A stretch of 64,000 bases of DNA, from assembly GCA_029249345.1 (NCBI GenBank), contig JAQWHM010000023.1, positions 31,947 to 95,946 of the forward strand, read 5' to 3'. Shown here piece after piece: positions 27,801 to 35,702 of the stretch. Below the pieces are notes generated by a model. That model saw only the letters and a program-made list of their open reading frames with translations. It did not search any database and was not told where the DNA came from. The position numbers and the translations under genes were made by a program. Origin of the DNA: UBA10348 sp002469915 (lineage in GTDB: Bacteria > Bacteroidota > Rhodothermia > Rhodothermales > UBA10348). Positions within the stretch are counted from its first letter, which is position 1. Each line of letters opens with the position of its first letter.

Positions 27801-27854
27801 ACGTGCGATTCGATGGGTCTGTAAGTCAAGAATCACGTGCAACGAGGCTTACAG
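27801..27854 (-). promoter_or_regulatory. Candidate pseudoknot leader of metH
   Basis: Read as RNA on the minus strand, CUGUAAG (plus 27848-27854) can pair with CUUACAG (27819-27825), and ACGUGAUUC (27830-27838) can pair with GAAUCGCACGU (27801-27811, 2-nt bulge). The order 5'-B, 5'-A, 3'-B, 3'-A makes these stems interlock as an H-type pseudoknot with loops of 9, 4 and 7 nt. The last strand ends 1 nt before the metH ATG, so folding would hide the initiation site. It does not match, by eye, the conserved bases of SAM-II, SAH or cobalamin riboswitches. The fold is a proposal from base complementarity only. Confidence 0.4.
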
Positions 27855-27881
27855 GCGAAGGTTCTTTTCCACTCATGCTCA

Positions 27882-28643
27882 TCAAAGAAGAAAGCTCAGT
27901 GCCAGATCGGCAAAAAGAGTCGGGTTATCAGCATGTAGCCAATGGCCCGCTTCGGGCATACTGACGTGTTCAGCAAAAGGAAAAAGAGCTCGGATGGCAG
28001 GTACATCGGACTCAGACAGGTAGTCCGAGCGTTCTCCGCGAATAAAGAGCACATCACCTTCAAAAACTTCCCAGCTTTCTACCTCTGAAAGTATATCAGG
28101 ATAATGAGATTCTATAGCGGATAGATTCATTTTCCAGGCCAACCCACTGTCGTTTCTATGCAGGTTTTTTAAAAGAAACTGGCGTAAACCGGGTTCAGGA
28201 ATCATGTGTTGCATCGCCGCATCAACTTCTGCTCGACTATCAAATAGCGGCGGTTGGACTTCATGTAGTGCTCTGAATATGGCCTCGTGCCGGGAATGAT
28301 AGGCTCTCGGAGCGATGTCAGCTACGATCAGTTTGTCGACAATCTCTTGATGCTCGAGGGCCAAATGCATAGCCAGCTTCCCTCCCATCGAATGACCCAA
28401 AATATGGGCATCTTTTATACCCTCATCTTGCATCAACTCAAGAATATCCTCAGCCATATTCGAATACGCGAAATCGCTACTGTGAGGAGACTTGCCATGA
28501 TTTCGAAGATCAACCGTGATCGTCCGAAAGTGCGGCGCAAACCGATTTTTAGCGATAGACTGCCAATTCCCACTGGCTCCCAGTAATCCATGGATGATGA
28601 GTAAGGGAGGGCCTTCTCCGAATGATTGTCTGAATAACTTCAT
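27882..28643 (-). CDS. Alpha/beta hydrolase, YbfF-like esterase/thioesterase
   Basis: 253 residues with the complete alpha/beta-hydrolase core: oxyanion HGLLGASGNW near residue 18, TVDLRNHGKSPH, nucleophile elbow GHSMGGK (Ser about 95), acid in FIRGERSDYL and catalytic His in EAGHWLHADNP. The pattern HGLLGxxxNW with DLRNHGxSPH is typical of the YbfF/ABHD11 branch; YbfF of E. coli has been reported to hydrolyse acyl-CoAs. It lies 89 bp downstream of menE on the same strand. Since no hotdog-type DHNA-CoA thioesterase is present in the Men cluster, this enzyme is a possible stand-in, but nothing in the sequence proves that substrate. Confidence 0.8.
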   Translation of the reverse strand: MKLFRQSFGEGPPLLIIHGLLGASGNWQSIAKNRFAPHFRTITVDLRNHGKSPHSSDFAYSNMAEDILELMQDEGIKDAHILGHSMGGKLAMHLALEHQEIVDKLIVADIAPRAYHSRHEAIFRALHEVQPPLFDSRAEVDAAMQHMIPEPGLRQFLLKNLHRNDSGLAWKMNLSAIESHYPDILSEVESWEVFEGDVLFIRGERSDYLSESDVPAIRALFPFAEHVSMPEAGHWLHADNPTLFADLALSFLL

Positions 28644-28732
28644 GCCGCAAAACTACACTGTTTTGCCGAATATCTACTTGGCAACTGAATCAGAATTGCG
28701 TGAATCAGTCGAAAACGTCTTCTTTGCCCGCA

Positions 28733-30094
28733 TTACGGAGAGCTCAAATCCCTTTTTGCTATGTCTAGTAAGCGTTCTGAGGGTACTTTCACTTCCCCAG
28801 GCTCTAGGTCCGGAAAGGAATAAAAACGATCAGGAATAGAGAAGGATGGAAGTTTTCCTCTAAGAAAGGTCTTGATGTAGGCAGACCCCAGGTCCGGGGA
28901 AACGAAAGCAACGGGTCGTCTTCCATATCGCTCATCGGGTACGGCAATAACAAGGCATGAATCGATGTCATCCATGGCCAGAATGGCTCGCTCAATTTCA
29001 CCCGTACTTATGTTTTCACCACCCGAAATGAATACTCCGTCTGACCTACCCGCTAATTGCAAGGCCCCGTCAGGAAGTAAACTGCCCTGATCTTTCGAGT
29101 CCATTGTTCGAGCCTCAACGGCTTTAAATTCGCCTTTTTCATAGAAGCCCGCACACACCATCGGGCCCCGTATTATGAGGTTGCCCTCGTCTCCCAAGGT
29201 GAGAGAAACACCCTCGAGCGCCCGTCCAGCATGCAACGACTCGAATGACTTCGACCACTGTTCAGAGAGCGTGACCATCGAAGTCGTCTCCGTCATTCCA
29301 AACGTAGTGCGCACCGGATAACCTAGTTCTAAGGCCTTTCGCAAAAGTCCTTCAGAAAGCGGTCCTCCACCGACAATCATGTTTTTAAGGGAAGTTGGAC
29401 TGCAGATCTGGGCTGCTACAAGATCAGAAAGTTGAGTTGAGACAACCGAGCAGATAGAGGGCGAACCCATCTCCAGATTTAGGGGACCTTTTTGCCTCGG
29501 TTGATACACAACGGATGCGCCCGAACAAAAACACCGCCAGAGAACAGATAGCCCGCCCACATGAAAAGCAGGAAGGCTCCACAGCCAAGAATCATCTGCG
29601 TCCATATCCAGCTCACTCATACAGGCATATGCTGAGGATATATGATTGACAAATGAATGTCCCACCACACTTGGCTTGCCCGTACTTCCAGATGTTAGCA
29701 TAGCCGTAGCTATACTTGCTGAGTAGTATCTGGCTTCAGAGGTGGTTGCTTGATTGCGTACGGTCGCTGGCACGCGCCTTCCGTCCAATTCCTCGGTGAG
29801 GCGATGAACCGCTTGCTCGGGCAAACGCGGGTTGAGCAACAGGACCGTTTTACCGGCACGCCAAGCTGAAAAAATACGCACGACTAGATCCGGCGAATTC
29901 CACTCCTGAAACACCAACATATGCCCATCTGAATCGAATTCAGTTGTACGGATACGGTTGTCCAATTCTGCATACGTCCATGAATCCCTTCCCCTATGTA
30001 TGGCCGGGGAATCAGGGTGGTGGATAGCATGCCAAGCAATAGGACAAGGTACTTGCTCGGATGACCAATGAACCTGATCACGATAGAGGCCCAT
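28733..30094 (-). CDS. menE: o-Succinylbenzoate-CoA ligase
   Basis: 453 residues from the ATG at 30092-30094, which overlaps the menC stop; the frame opens 31 codons earlier inside menC. ANL-superfamily motifs are visible: P-loop-like MLTSGSTGKPSVVGHS near residue 130, GMTETTSM, the adenylate-binding Asp region LAGRSDGVFISGGENIS and the C-terminal lysine region EPGEVKVPSERL. It activates o-succinylbenzoate with ATP and CoA. It is the last gene of the gap-free Men operon. No oddities. Confidence 0.93.
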   Translation of the reverse strand: MGLYRDQVHWSSEQVPCPIAWHAIHHPDSPAIHRGRDSWTYAELDNRIRTTEFDSDGHMLVFQEWNSPDLVVRIFSAWRAGKTVLLLNPRLPEQAVHRLTEELDGRRVPATVRNQATTSEARYYSASIATAMLTSGSTGKPSVVGHSFVNHISSAYACMSELDMDADDSWLWSLPAFHVGGLSVLWRCFCSGASVVYQPRQKGPLNLEMGSPSICSVVSTQLSDLVAAQICSPTSLKNMIVGGGPLSEGLLRKALELGYPVRTTFGMTETTSMVTLSEQWSKSFESLHAGRALEGVSLTLGDEGNLIIRGPMVCAGFYEKGEFKAVEARTMDSKDQGSLLPDGALQLAGRSDGVFISGGENISTGEIERAILAMDDIDSCLVIAVPDERYGRRPVAFVSPDLGSAYIKTFLRGKLPSFSIPDRFYSFPDLEPGEVKVPSERLLDIAKRDLSSP

Positions 30095-31053
30095 CAAATC
30101 GAAACCTCCTTCAAACCATCGAGGGATATGTGTTGCCCAGGCGCGACCGGAAGTTGATCGAAGAGAAGAACAGAGGACTCCAGCCAATCTTGACGAGGGC
30201 CAACATCCGACTTTAGATATCGATAGGTGCCAAATCCTGGAACCGTATCCATCTGAGAAGCGAGTGCCACCAGCACGTGCAGGGTCACGGATGTTTCGAA
30301 GGCTGATGACAATACAACGGACTTTCCGGCATTCCGAAGCCGGTCAATGGCCTCTAACGTTTCGTCCAACGCGCCGAACAGTGCGGGCTTTAGCACAACA
30401 TAGTCCGCATCCTGCCAGGGATCGTTCAGGCTGGAAAAACTTTCATCCATGGCTACCGGAAGCGGATACGATTTAAGGTCAGGATCCCGGAAGCAGCCCT
30501 CCCAAGGCTCCTCTATAAACTCAACCTGGGATAGTTCAGTTAACAGCGCAGCAAATTCGAATGCTTCCTGCTTGGACCAAAGTCCGTTCGCATCCAATCG
30601 TACCTGGCCTCCTTTTGGCAGCGTATCCAGAATATGCTGGACACGCTGGACATCATCATGCACGGACGATGCTCCCACCTTCGTTTTCACGACCCGTGGG
30701 ATAGTGGACTCGGTGCCAGAGACTAAAAAAGCATTCTCAATGCTCGGTGCCGCACGCGGTCCGAACCAATCCCTCAACGGAGAGGATGATTGCATAGCAT
30801 GCACAGATCGACATGCACAATCCATCCCAAATCGAAGAGATGGCGGTAGATTGTTCGTCTGACCCAGCGCACTGACTACTTCTTTGAAGGTGTCCGGACC
30901 ATACCCGTCGAGTGGAGCCGCTTCACCCCAACCCTCGTTTCCATCCTCATCTCGAACGTTAATGAGTACGCCTCGCCGAACGTCTTGAATCTGATTTCCA
31001 ATCCGGATAGGACGGATATAGGGGAGCTCATACGTGTAGTATCGATATCGCAT
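30094..31053 (-). CDS. menC: o-Succinylbenzoate synthase
   Basis: 319 residues from the ATG at 31051-31053, which shares one base with the menA stop (TGATG). Enolase-superfamily catalytic set: the KxK motif in VKTKVGASS, metal ligands Asp in RLDANGLW, Glu in EFIEEPWEG and Asp in VAMDESFSSL, and the second lysine in VVLKPALFG. It dehydrates SHCHC to o-succinylbenzoate. Sequence overall is short and divergent, as is usual for MenC. It is translationally coupled to genes on both sides. Confidence 0.92.
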   Translation of the reverse strand: MRYRYYTYELPYIRPIRIGNQIQDVRRGVLINVRDEDGNEGWGEAAPLDGYGPDTFKEVVSALGQTNNLPPSLRFGMDCACRSVHAMQSSSPLRDWFGPRAAPSIENAFLVSGTESTIPRVVKTKVGASSVHDDVQRVQHILDTLPKGGQVRLDANGLWSKQEAFEFAALLTELSQVEFIEEPWEGCFRDPDLKSYPLPVAMDESFSSLNDPWQDADYVVLKPALFGALDETLEAIDRLRNAGKSVVLSSAFETSVTLHVLVALASQMDTVPGFGTYRYLKSDVGPRQDWLESSVLLFDQLPVAPGQHISLDGLKEVSI

Positions 31054-31949
31054 CAAAGACGCCCCAGAATGATTCCTACCGCAAATAGTACTGAAACGAT
31101 CAATAGGTTTCTGGCCGTCATAGCGAGAGCAGCGTTGAGCAGATGCCCCTCGGATTCGGGAACCGTCCGCAATAGCCTAATTGGTTCTCGATACATCGGA
31201 TAAGCCAGAAGAGCTAGTAAAATCCAAGGTGTAAACCCAGAAACCAGCCACAGAAACAGGACTACTCCGGCCGAGAAAGCAACGCATCCCACGTACATCG
31301 TGAGTCCAAATGCTCTGCTCGTTCGAACAATCAGGGTGTTTTTACCCACCGCAGCATCTTGCTCACGGTCACGAATATTGTTGACCAAAAGGATGGCTAC
31401 GGCCAGAAGGCCTGGCACAATACCAACAACCCAGATGGGCCAAGGCCATGTGAGCGATTGCACGAAATAGGTGCCTGCGACCGCAACAGGGCCGAAAAAA
31501 ATGAGCACAAAGACATCGGCGATACCCAGATAGGCCAAGGAATATTTTCCGCCCGTGTACAAAAGTCCAAAGACGATCGAACAAATCCCTATCAGGACTA
31601 TGGGCCATCCTCCTCGCACCATCAGATAGCCACCAGAGACGACGGCTAGTCCAAAGGTCAGCATCGTCGCGGTTTTCATACCAGATCGGCTGACTAAACC
31701 AGAATGAACCACTCGGCGAGGCCCTAATCTTTCATCGGTGTCTGCACCTTTGTCGAAATCGGCGAGATCATTGTAAAAGTTGGTTCCAATTTGAATCAAC
31801 ATGGCTCCCACCAGGGCCAGAATGGCTGATGGAATATGTTCTACGCCGTTCGAGAAAGCCAAGGCTATGCCAATGAGCACCGGAGAGACCGCGGCCCAAA
31901 GCGTTTTGGGCCGCGCGGCTTCAATCCATATGGAAACGCGTGAACCCAA
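31053..31949 (-). CDS. menA: 1,4-Dihydroxy-2-naphthoate polyprenyltransferase
   Basis: 298 residues from a TTG start two nt after the menB stop. UbiA-family membrane protein with about nine helices. The N-terminal signature ARPKTLWAAVSPVLIG, first aspartate-rich motif NFYNDLADFDKGADTDER (about 55-72) and second motif NNIRDREQDAAVGKNTL (about 190-206) bind Mg-prenyl diphosphate. It attaches the isoprenoid tail to DHNA in the inner membrane. The stretch encoding RPKTLWAA contains a perfect 11-bp inverted repeat (31890-31915). Confidence 0.95.
   Translation of the reverse strand: MGSRVSIWIEAARPKTLWAAVSPVLIGIALAFSNGVEHIPSAILALVGAMLIQIGTNFYNDLADFDKGADTDERLGPRRVVHSGLVSRSGMKTATMLTFGLAVVSGGYLMVRGGWPIVLIGICSIVFGLLYTGGKYSLAYLGIADVFVLIFFGPVAVAGTYFVQSLTWPWPIWVVGIVPGLLAVAILLVNNIRDREQDAAVGKNTLIVRTSRAFGLTMYVGCVAFSAGVVLFLWLVSGFTPWILLALLAYPMYREPIRLLRTVPESEGHLLNAALAMTARNLLIVSVLFAVGIILGRL
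31890..31915. repeat. Perfect 11-bp inverted repeat with 4-nt loop inside menA
   Basis: Arms CGCGGCCCAAA and its complement around GCGT. It lies in the codons for the conserved RPKTLWAA signature, so protein constraint may explain part of it. Confidence 0.6.
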
Positions 31950-31951
31950 GG

Positions 31952-32776
31952 TTAGGGCCGAAATGGAAACTTAGAAAAGTCAGGTGCACGTTTCTCATTG
32001 AATGCATTTCGCCCTTCTTGACCTTCTTCAGACATGTAAAACAAGAGGGTAGCATTGCCGGCCAGCTCCTGAAGCCCTGCTTGTCCATCACAGTCTGCGT
32101 TCAGACCCGCCTTCAAACAGCGAATAGCCATGTGGGAGTTAGCTAGAATTTCCCGGGACCATTGAACCGTCTCTTCTTCGAGTCGCTCAAGGGGCACCAC
32201 CGTATTGACGAGTCCCATTTTTTCTGCCTGCTCGGCATTGTACGGACGGCACAAAAACCAGATTTCTCGGGCCTTTTTCTGACCAACAATTCTGGCCAAG
32301 TAAGAGGCACCATATCCCCCATCGAAGGACCCAACCTTAGGTCCGGTCTGCATAAACTGCGCATTTTCTGCAGCTATCGTAAGATCGCACATCACATGTA
32401 GGACATGACCACCTCCGACAGCCCAACCGGCAACCATCGCGATAATCGGTTTTGGGCAGGTGCGGATCTCCCGTTGAAAATCCAACACGTTGAGGCGCAT
32501 GACACCAGTGCCTTCTTCCTTATAGCCCGCGTCTCCACGAATTTTCTGATCACCACCGGAGCAAAATGCCTCCGGGCCTTCACCGGTCAAAATGATGACG
32601 CCAATCTCCTGATCGTCACGTGCATCTTGAAGTGCCGTCCGCATTTCCGACACGGTCAGCGGCCGAAAGGCATTGCGGACGTGGGGGCGATTGATAGTAA
32701 TTTTTGCGATGCCCTCTGCTTTCTCGTATCGAATATCGGTGTATTCGGCGGCAGACTTCCAATTCACTGCAGACAT
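31952..32776 (-). CDS. menB: 1,4-Dihydroxy-2-naphthoyl-CoA synthase
   Basis: 274 residues, crotonase fold. It closes the second ring by Dieckmann-type condensation of o-succinylbenzoyl-CoA. Family marks: RPHVRNAFRPLTVSEM, GGDQKIRGDAGY, the oxyanion-hole segment VAGWAVGGGHVLHVMCDLTIA near residue 113, the MenB-specific DGGYGASYLARIVGQKKAREIWFLCRPY and the C-terminal EGRNAFNEKRAPDFSKFPF. It lies 3 nt after menH and 2 nt before menA. Confidence 0.97.
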   Translation of the reverse strand: MSAVNWKSAAEYTDIRYEKAEGIAKITINRPHVRNAFRPLTVSEMRTALQDARDDQEIGVIILTGEGPEAFCSGGDQKIRGDAGYKEEGTGVMRLNVLDFQREIRTCPKPIIAMVAGWAVGGGHVLHVMCDLTIAAENAQFMQTGPKVGSFDGGYGASYLARIVGQKKAREIWFLCRPYNAEQAEKMGLVNTVVPLERLEEETVQWSREILANSHMAIRCLKAGLNADCDGQAGLQELAGNATLLFYMSEEGQEGRNAFNEKRAPDFSKFPFRP

Positions 32777-32779
32777 AGA

Positions 32780-33553
32780 TTATTTCAGGTCAATTTCTAG
32801 AAATGAGGTAAGAAGCTCGAGATACGTTTCCGCACTCTCCAAGTGGACATTATGACCACAATGTGAAACGGTTTGATGCCGAACGCTCGCATTTTTATTT
32901 GAAAGCCGTCGCCCAACATCTCCATACTTCGGATCAAATTCACCACACAGATAGAGAATGGAATGTGTTTGGTTCCAACATGAATCCTGACCACTGAGTG
33001 AAAAACCCATCATAGCCTTTTCAAGAGCGATGGGATCGTTTTTTAAGCGTTCCTGAATCAAGTGGGATGGGTCAGCAACTGATGCAAACACATCTTGTTC
33101 ATACCAATCCTCAAGAACCTGAGGCCAATCGGTGCGGAAACGCTTAGACCAGCGCTTATCTCGCTTTTTTCGACGGACCCTTTCTGCTTGGTTGTCAAGC
33201 CCTGGATGGCAAGATTCCAATACGATTCGGTCGAATAGGTTCGGATATCGAATAGCGAGTTGCATGGCAATGCGACCACCAAGAGAATAACCGATCAAAT
33301 GACATTTTTCGATGCCACGTACCTGTAGTTGATGAGCGATCTGATCAGCGGTTGCCGCGATCCAATGCACATCTTCAAGCGCTTCAGACTGGCCGTGCCC
33401 GGGAAGATCTATGGCCAACACTGTACACGAGAGTTGATCTGATAAAAACGCCCAGTCCTTCGATGATCCCATAAATCCATGCAAAAACACCGCAACTGGA
33501 TCCGTATCGGCTCCCGTTACCCATTGGTTGATATGCAGAAAATCTGAATCCAA
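32780..33553 (-). CDS. menH: SHCHC synthase-type alpha/beta hydrolase
   Basis: 257 residues from a TTG codon, the only start that retains the first strand. Alpha/beta-hydrolase core: FLHGFMGSSKDW near residue 25, IDLPGHGQSE, nucleophile GYSLGGRIA (Ser about 93) and His in SHCGHNVHLE near the C-terminus. Together with operon position between menD and menB this points to MenH, which eliminates pyruvate from SEPHCHC. The arginine-rich segment RVRRKKRDKRWSKRFRTDW resembles the cap region of known MenH proteins. Confidence 0.9.
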   Translation of the reverse strand: MDSDFLHINQWVTGADTDPVAVFLHGFMGSSKDWAFLSDQLSCTVLAIDLPGHGQSEALEDVHWIAATADQIAHQLQVRGIEKCHLIGYSLGGRIAMQLAIRYPNLFDRIVLESCHPGLDNQAERVRRKKRDKRWSKRFRTDWPQVLEDWYEQDVFASVADPSHLIQERLKNDPIALEKAMMGFSLSGQDSCWNQTHSILYLCGEFDPKYGDVGRRLSNKNASVRHQTVSHCGHNVHLESAETYLELLTSFLEIDLK

Positions 33554-33589
33554 TTCTTGCTTAATGCAGCGTAAAGTGCCTGCTAGAAA

Positions 33590-33946
33590 TTAGTTCTTGC
33601 GCTCGGGTTTACCATAAACAGCTCTTCCATCAGCCGTATGAGCACATGGAAAATCTTTCTCAACAACAATCCGAAGTACGTCCCCATCATCAGTAAGTAC
33701 GTCAAAATCAAAACCAACCACCTCGTTTCCTGCCCAGCCGGCAGTCCAAGCCGTGGGTAAGAGAACTTCCACACACTGAATTACAAAGTGGGCGCTGGGT
33801 TTTTCATTGGTGAGCTTGATTTCAAAACTCAAATTAGACGATCCCACTCCAATACATTGAAGGACGCTTCCTGTATCACACAAAGTCTGAACATCCGATT
33901 GATCCAATCGAAATCTCATATACTGATCGTGCAGACGAGTTTTCAT
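33590..33946 (-). CDS. Small conserved-looking protein inside the Men operon (DUF7009-like)
   Basis: 118 residues with no signal or membrane segment. The start MKTRLHDQYMRFRLDQSDVQTLCDTG and the pattern of short strands (VLQCIGVG, LSFEIKL, VIQCVEVLLP, VVGFDFDVLTDDGDVLRIVVEKDF) suggest a small beta-rich cytoplasmic protein; it reminds me of DUF7009, but that is from memory and needs a profile search. It sits 4 bp after menD and 36 bp before menH, so it is co-expressed with the pathway. It is not a hotdog thioesterase and I see no catalytic motif. PCAHTADGRAVYG near the end holds a Cys and His that might bind metal. Confidence 0.7.
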   Translation of the reverse strand: MKTRLHDQYMRFRLDQSDVQTLCDTGSVLQCIGVGSSNLSFEIKLTNEKPSAHFVIQCVEVLLPTAWTAGWAGNEVVGFDFDVLTDDGDVLRIVVEKDFPCAHTADGRAVYGKPERKN

Positions 33947-33950
33947 GATT

Positions 33951-35702
33951 TCAATGCGCTGCTGATTGAATACGCTCCGACAAGTTTCGACACAGCCGGC
34001 GCACTTCTTCGAGATTATCGTCCCGATTAGTATTTACTTCGATAATAATTCCTTCAGCAGATTGAAATGCTGCCTCTAGAGCCAGCTCTAGGTCATTGAT
34101 TGCTTCTGGATTCGCATATCGCAAGCGAAACAGAGATGCAGCATCCTCAAATTTAAACCCGTGCGGAGTAGCGAAGGCCGATTCAAACACATCGGAATGT
34201 GCACGAATAGGGAGGTATGAAAAAATGCCTCCTCCGTCATTATTGACGACGATCACGATGGCTCTAGCCGTCGAGCACAACGCTAATGAGTTCAAATCAT
34301 GCAAAAGCGTCAAGTCCCCCAATAATATAACTGGGCGGGCGCCGTGACCGATAGAAAAGCCGACTCCAGAAGCCAACGTTCCGTCAATCCCGCTGGCACC
34401 ACGATTGGTCAAGACCGGCACATTTAATCCAGTTGGATCTGCGCACATATCCATATGTCGAATAGAGTTACTCGAACCAACAGTCAGAGCCGTGTTTTCT
34501 TTAAGGGCTCTACTTAGGAGATAGGATACAGCCTGTTCGGTAACGCCGCGAGCACAGGTCTCCTCGCTTAGCCAATCACTCGATAGCTTTCCGAGAGCAA
34601 TCCATCGTCGCTGCCAATCTGAAGACGTAGAACCTGCCGCGCTGCGCTCGGAAAGCCGAGTCAGCACGTGCACTGGGTTGGCCTCAACTCGAACCGCCAC
34701 TCGGTGGCCAGGGTCAATACGGCGCAACCGATCATCAATCACGACATAGTGTGCCGAAGGGATCTCATTTAGAAACGTACCCAGTCGTTTTGAAACCGAG
34801 GTGGCACCAAATTGAAGGATCAAATCGGGTTGCAAATCCGCGTCGGTATCCCCGAACAAAAGCGCATCTATATGGGCAATACCATGCACTGCGGTAAGCC
34901 CCAGCCTAGACTGCGAACTAATATCAGATACGAAGATTCCCCCAAAGACTTGGGCCAAGTGCTCAGCGGCCGACTGAATGATGCTACCCTGTCCACTTAG
35001 CCTACCCAGAACCAGCATAGGGCGTTTAGCTTGAGCCAATAGCCGCTCTATATTCTTGAGCGTTGCAATCGGAGTCGCGCCGTCTGAAGAATACATGGTA
35101 AACGGCTGAGTACTCTGCTCCCACTGCTCGAACCGTACCGACTGTTTGGGGCTATACGGTTCTTCAGACGGCGCGAGAGGTTCTCTGAACATACAATTCA
35201 AGTGCACCGGACCGTGAATCGAGCGGTGCACGGCCTGATCTACCGTAGACAAGACAAACGTGGGATCGATGTCGTCGGTTGGAACCGGAAGATCTACGAA
35301 CCACTCCACATACTGACCAAACAGGTGATCCTGTCGAATCGTTTGATTAGCATCTGTATCTCTCAATTCCGGCGGGCGGTCAGCCGTAAGCAATATCATG
35401 GGGACCCCTTCCATCGCTCCTTCAACAATAGCCGGATATCCGTTGGCCAGCGCAGTTCCAGAAGTAGTAATCCATGCTGCAGGCTTGGACGTTGCTTTAC
35501 CGAACCCCAAGGCCATGAAAGCAGACCCGCGTTCATCAAAATGCATGTGTACATCAGCCGACGGATGACGAAAGGCTGCCGTTACCAGCGGGGTAGATCG
35601 TGATCCTGGGGAGGCAAAAAAGGTTGTACAGCCTCCTCTTACGAGCTCTTCAACGATCAGACTTGCCCAAAAATGGTTTCTATTTGGTGCTTTCAGCTTC
35701 AC
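33951..35702 (-). CDS. menD: SEPHCHC synthase MenD
   Basis: 583 residues from a GTG start that shares one base with the menF stop. Thiamine-diphosphate enzyme that joins isochorismate and 2-oxoglutarate. N-terminal motif SLIVEELVRGGCTTFFASPGSRSTPL with the downstream catalytic-type Glu, WITTSGTALANGYPAIVEGAMEGVPMILLTADRPPELRDT, and the C-terminal ThDP-binding GDLTLLHDLNSLAL with NNDGGGIFSYLP are all visible. Full length with no gaps. Confidence 0.96.
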   Translation of the reverse strand: MKLKAPNRNHFWASLIVEELVRGGCTTFFASPGSRSTPLVTAAFRHPSADVHMHFDERGSAFMALGFGKATSKPAAWITTSGTALANGYPAIVEGAMEGVPMILLTADRPPELRDTDANQTIRQDHLFGQYVEWFVDLPVPTDDIDPTFVLSTVDQAVHRSIHGPVHLNCMFREPLAPSEEPYSPKQSVRFEQWEQSTQPFTMYSSDGATPIATLKNIERLLAQAKRPMLVLGRLSGQGSIIQSAAEHLAQVFGGIFVSDISSQSRLGLTAVHGIAHIDALLFGDTDADLQPDLILQFGATSVSKRLGTFLNEIPSAHYVVIDDRLRRIDPGHRVAVRVEANPVHVLTRLSERSAAGSTSSDWQRRWIALGKLSSDWLSEETCARGVTEQAVSYLLSRALKENTALTVGSSNSIRHMDMCADPTGLNVPVLTNRGASGIDGTLASGVGFSIGHGARPVILLGDLTLLHDLNSLALCSTARAIVIVVNNDGGGIFSYLPIRAHSDVFESAFATPHGFKFEDAASLFRLRYANPEAINDLELALEAAFQSAEGIIIEVNTNRDDNLEEVRRLCRNLSERIQSAAH

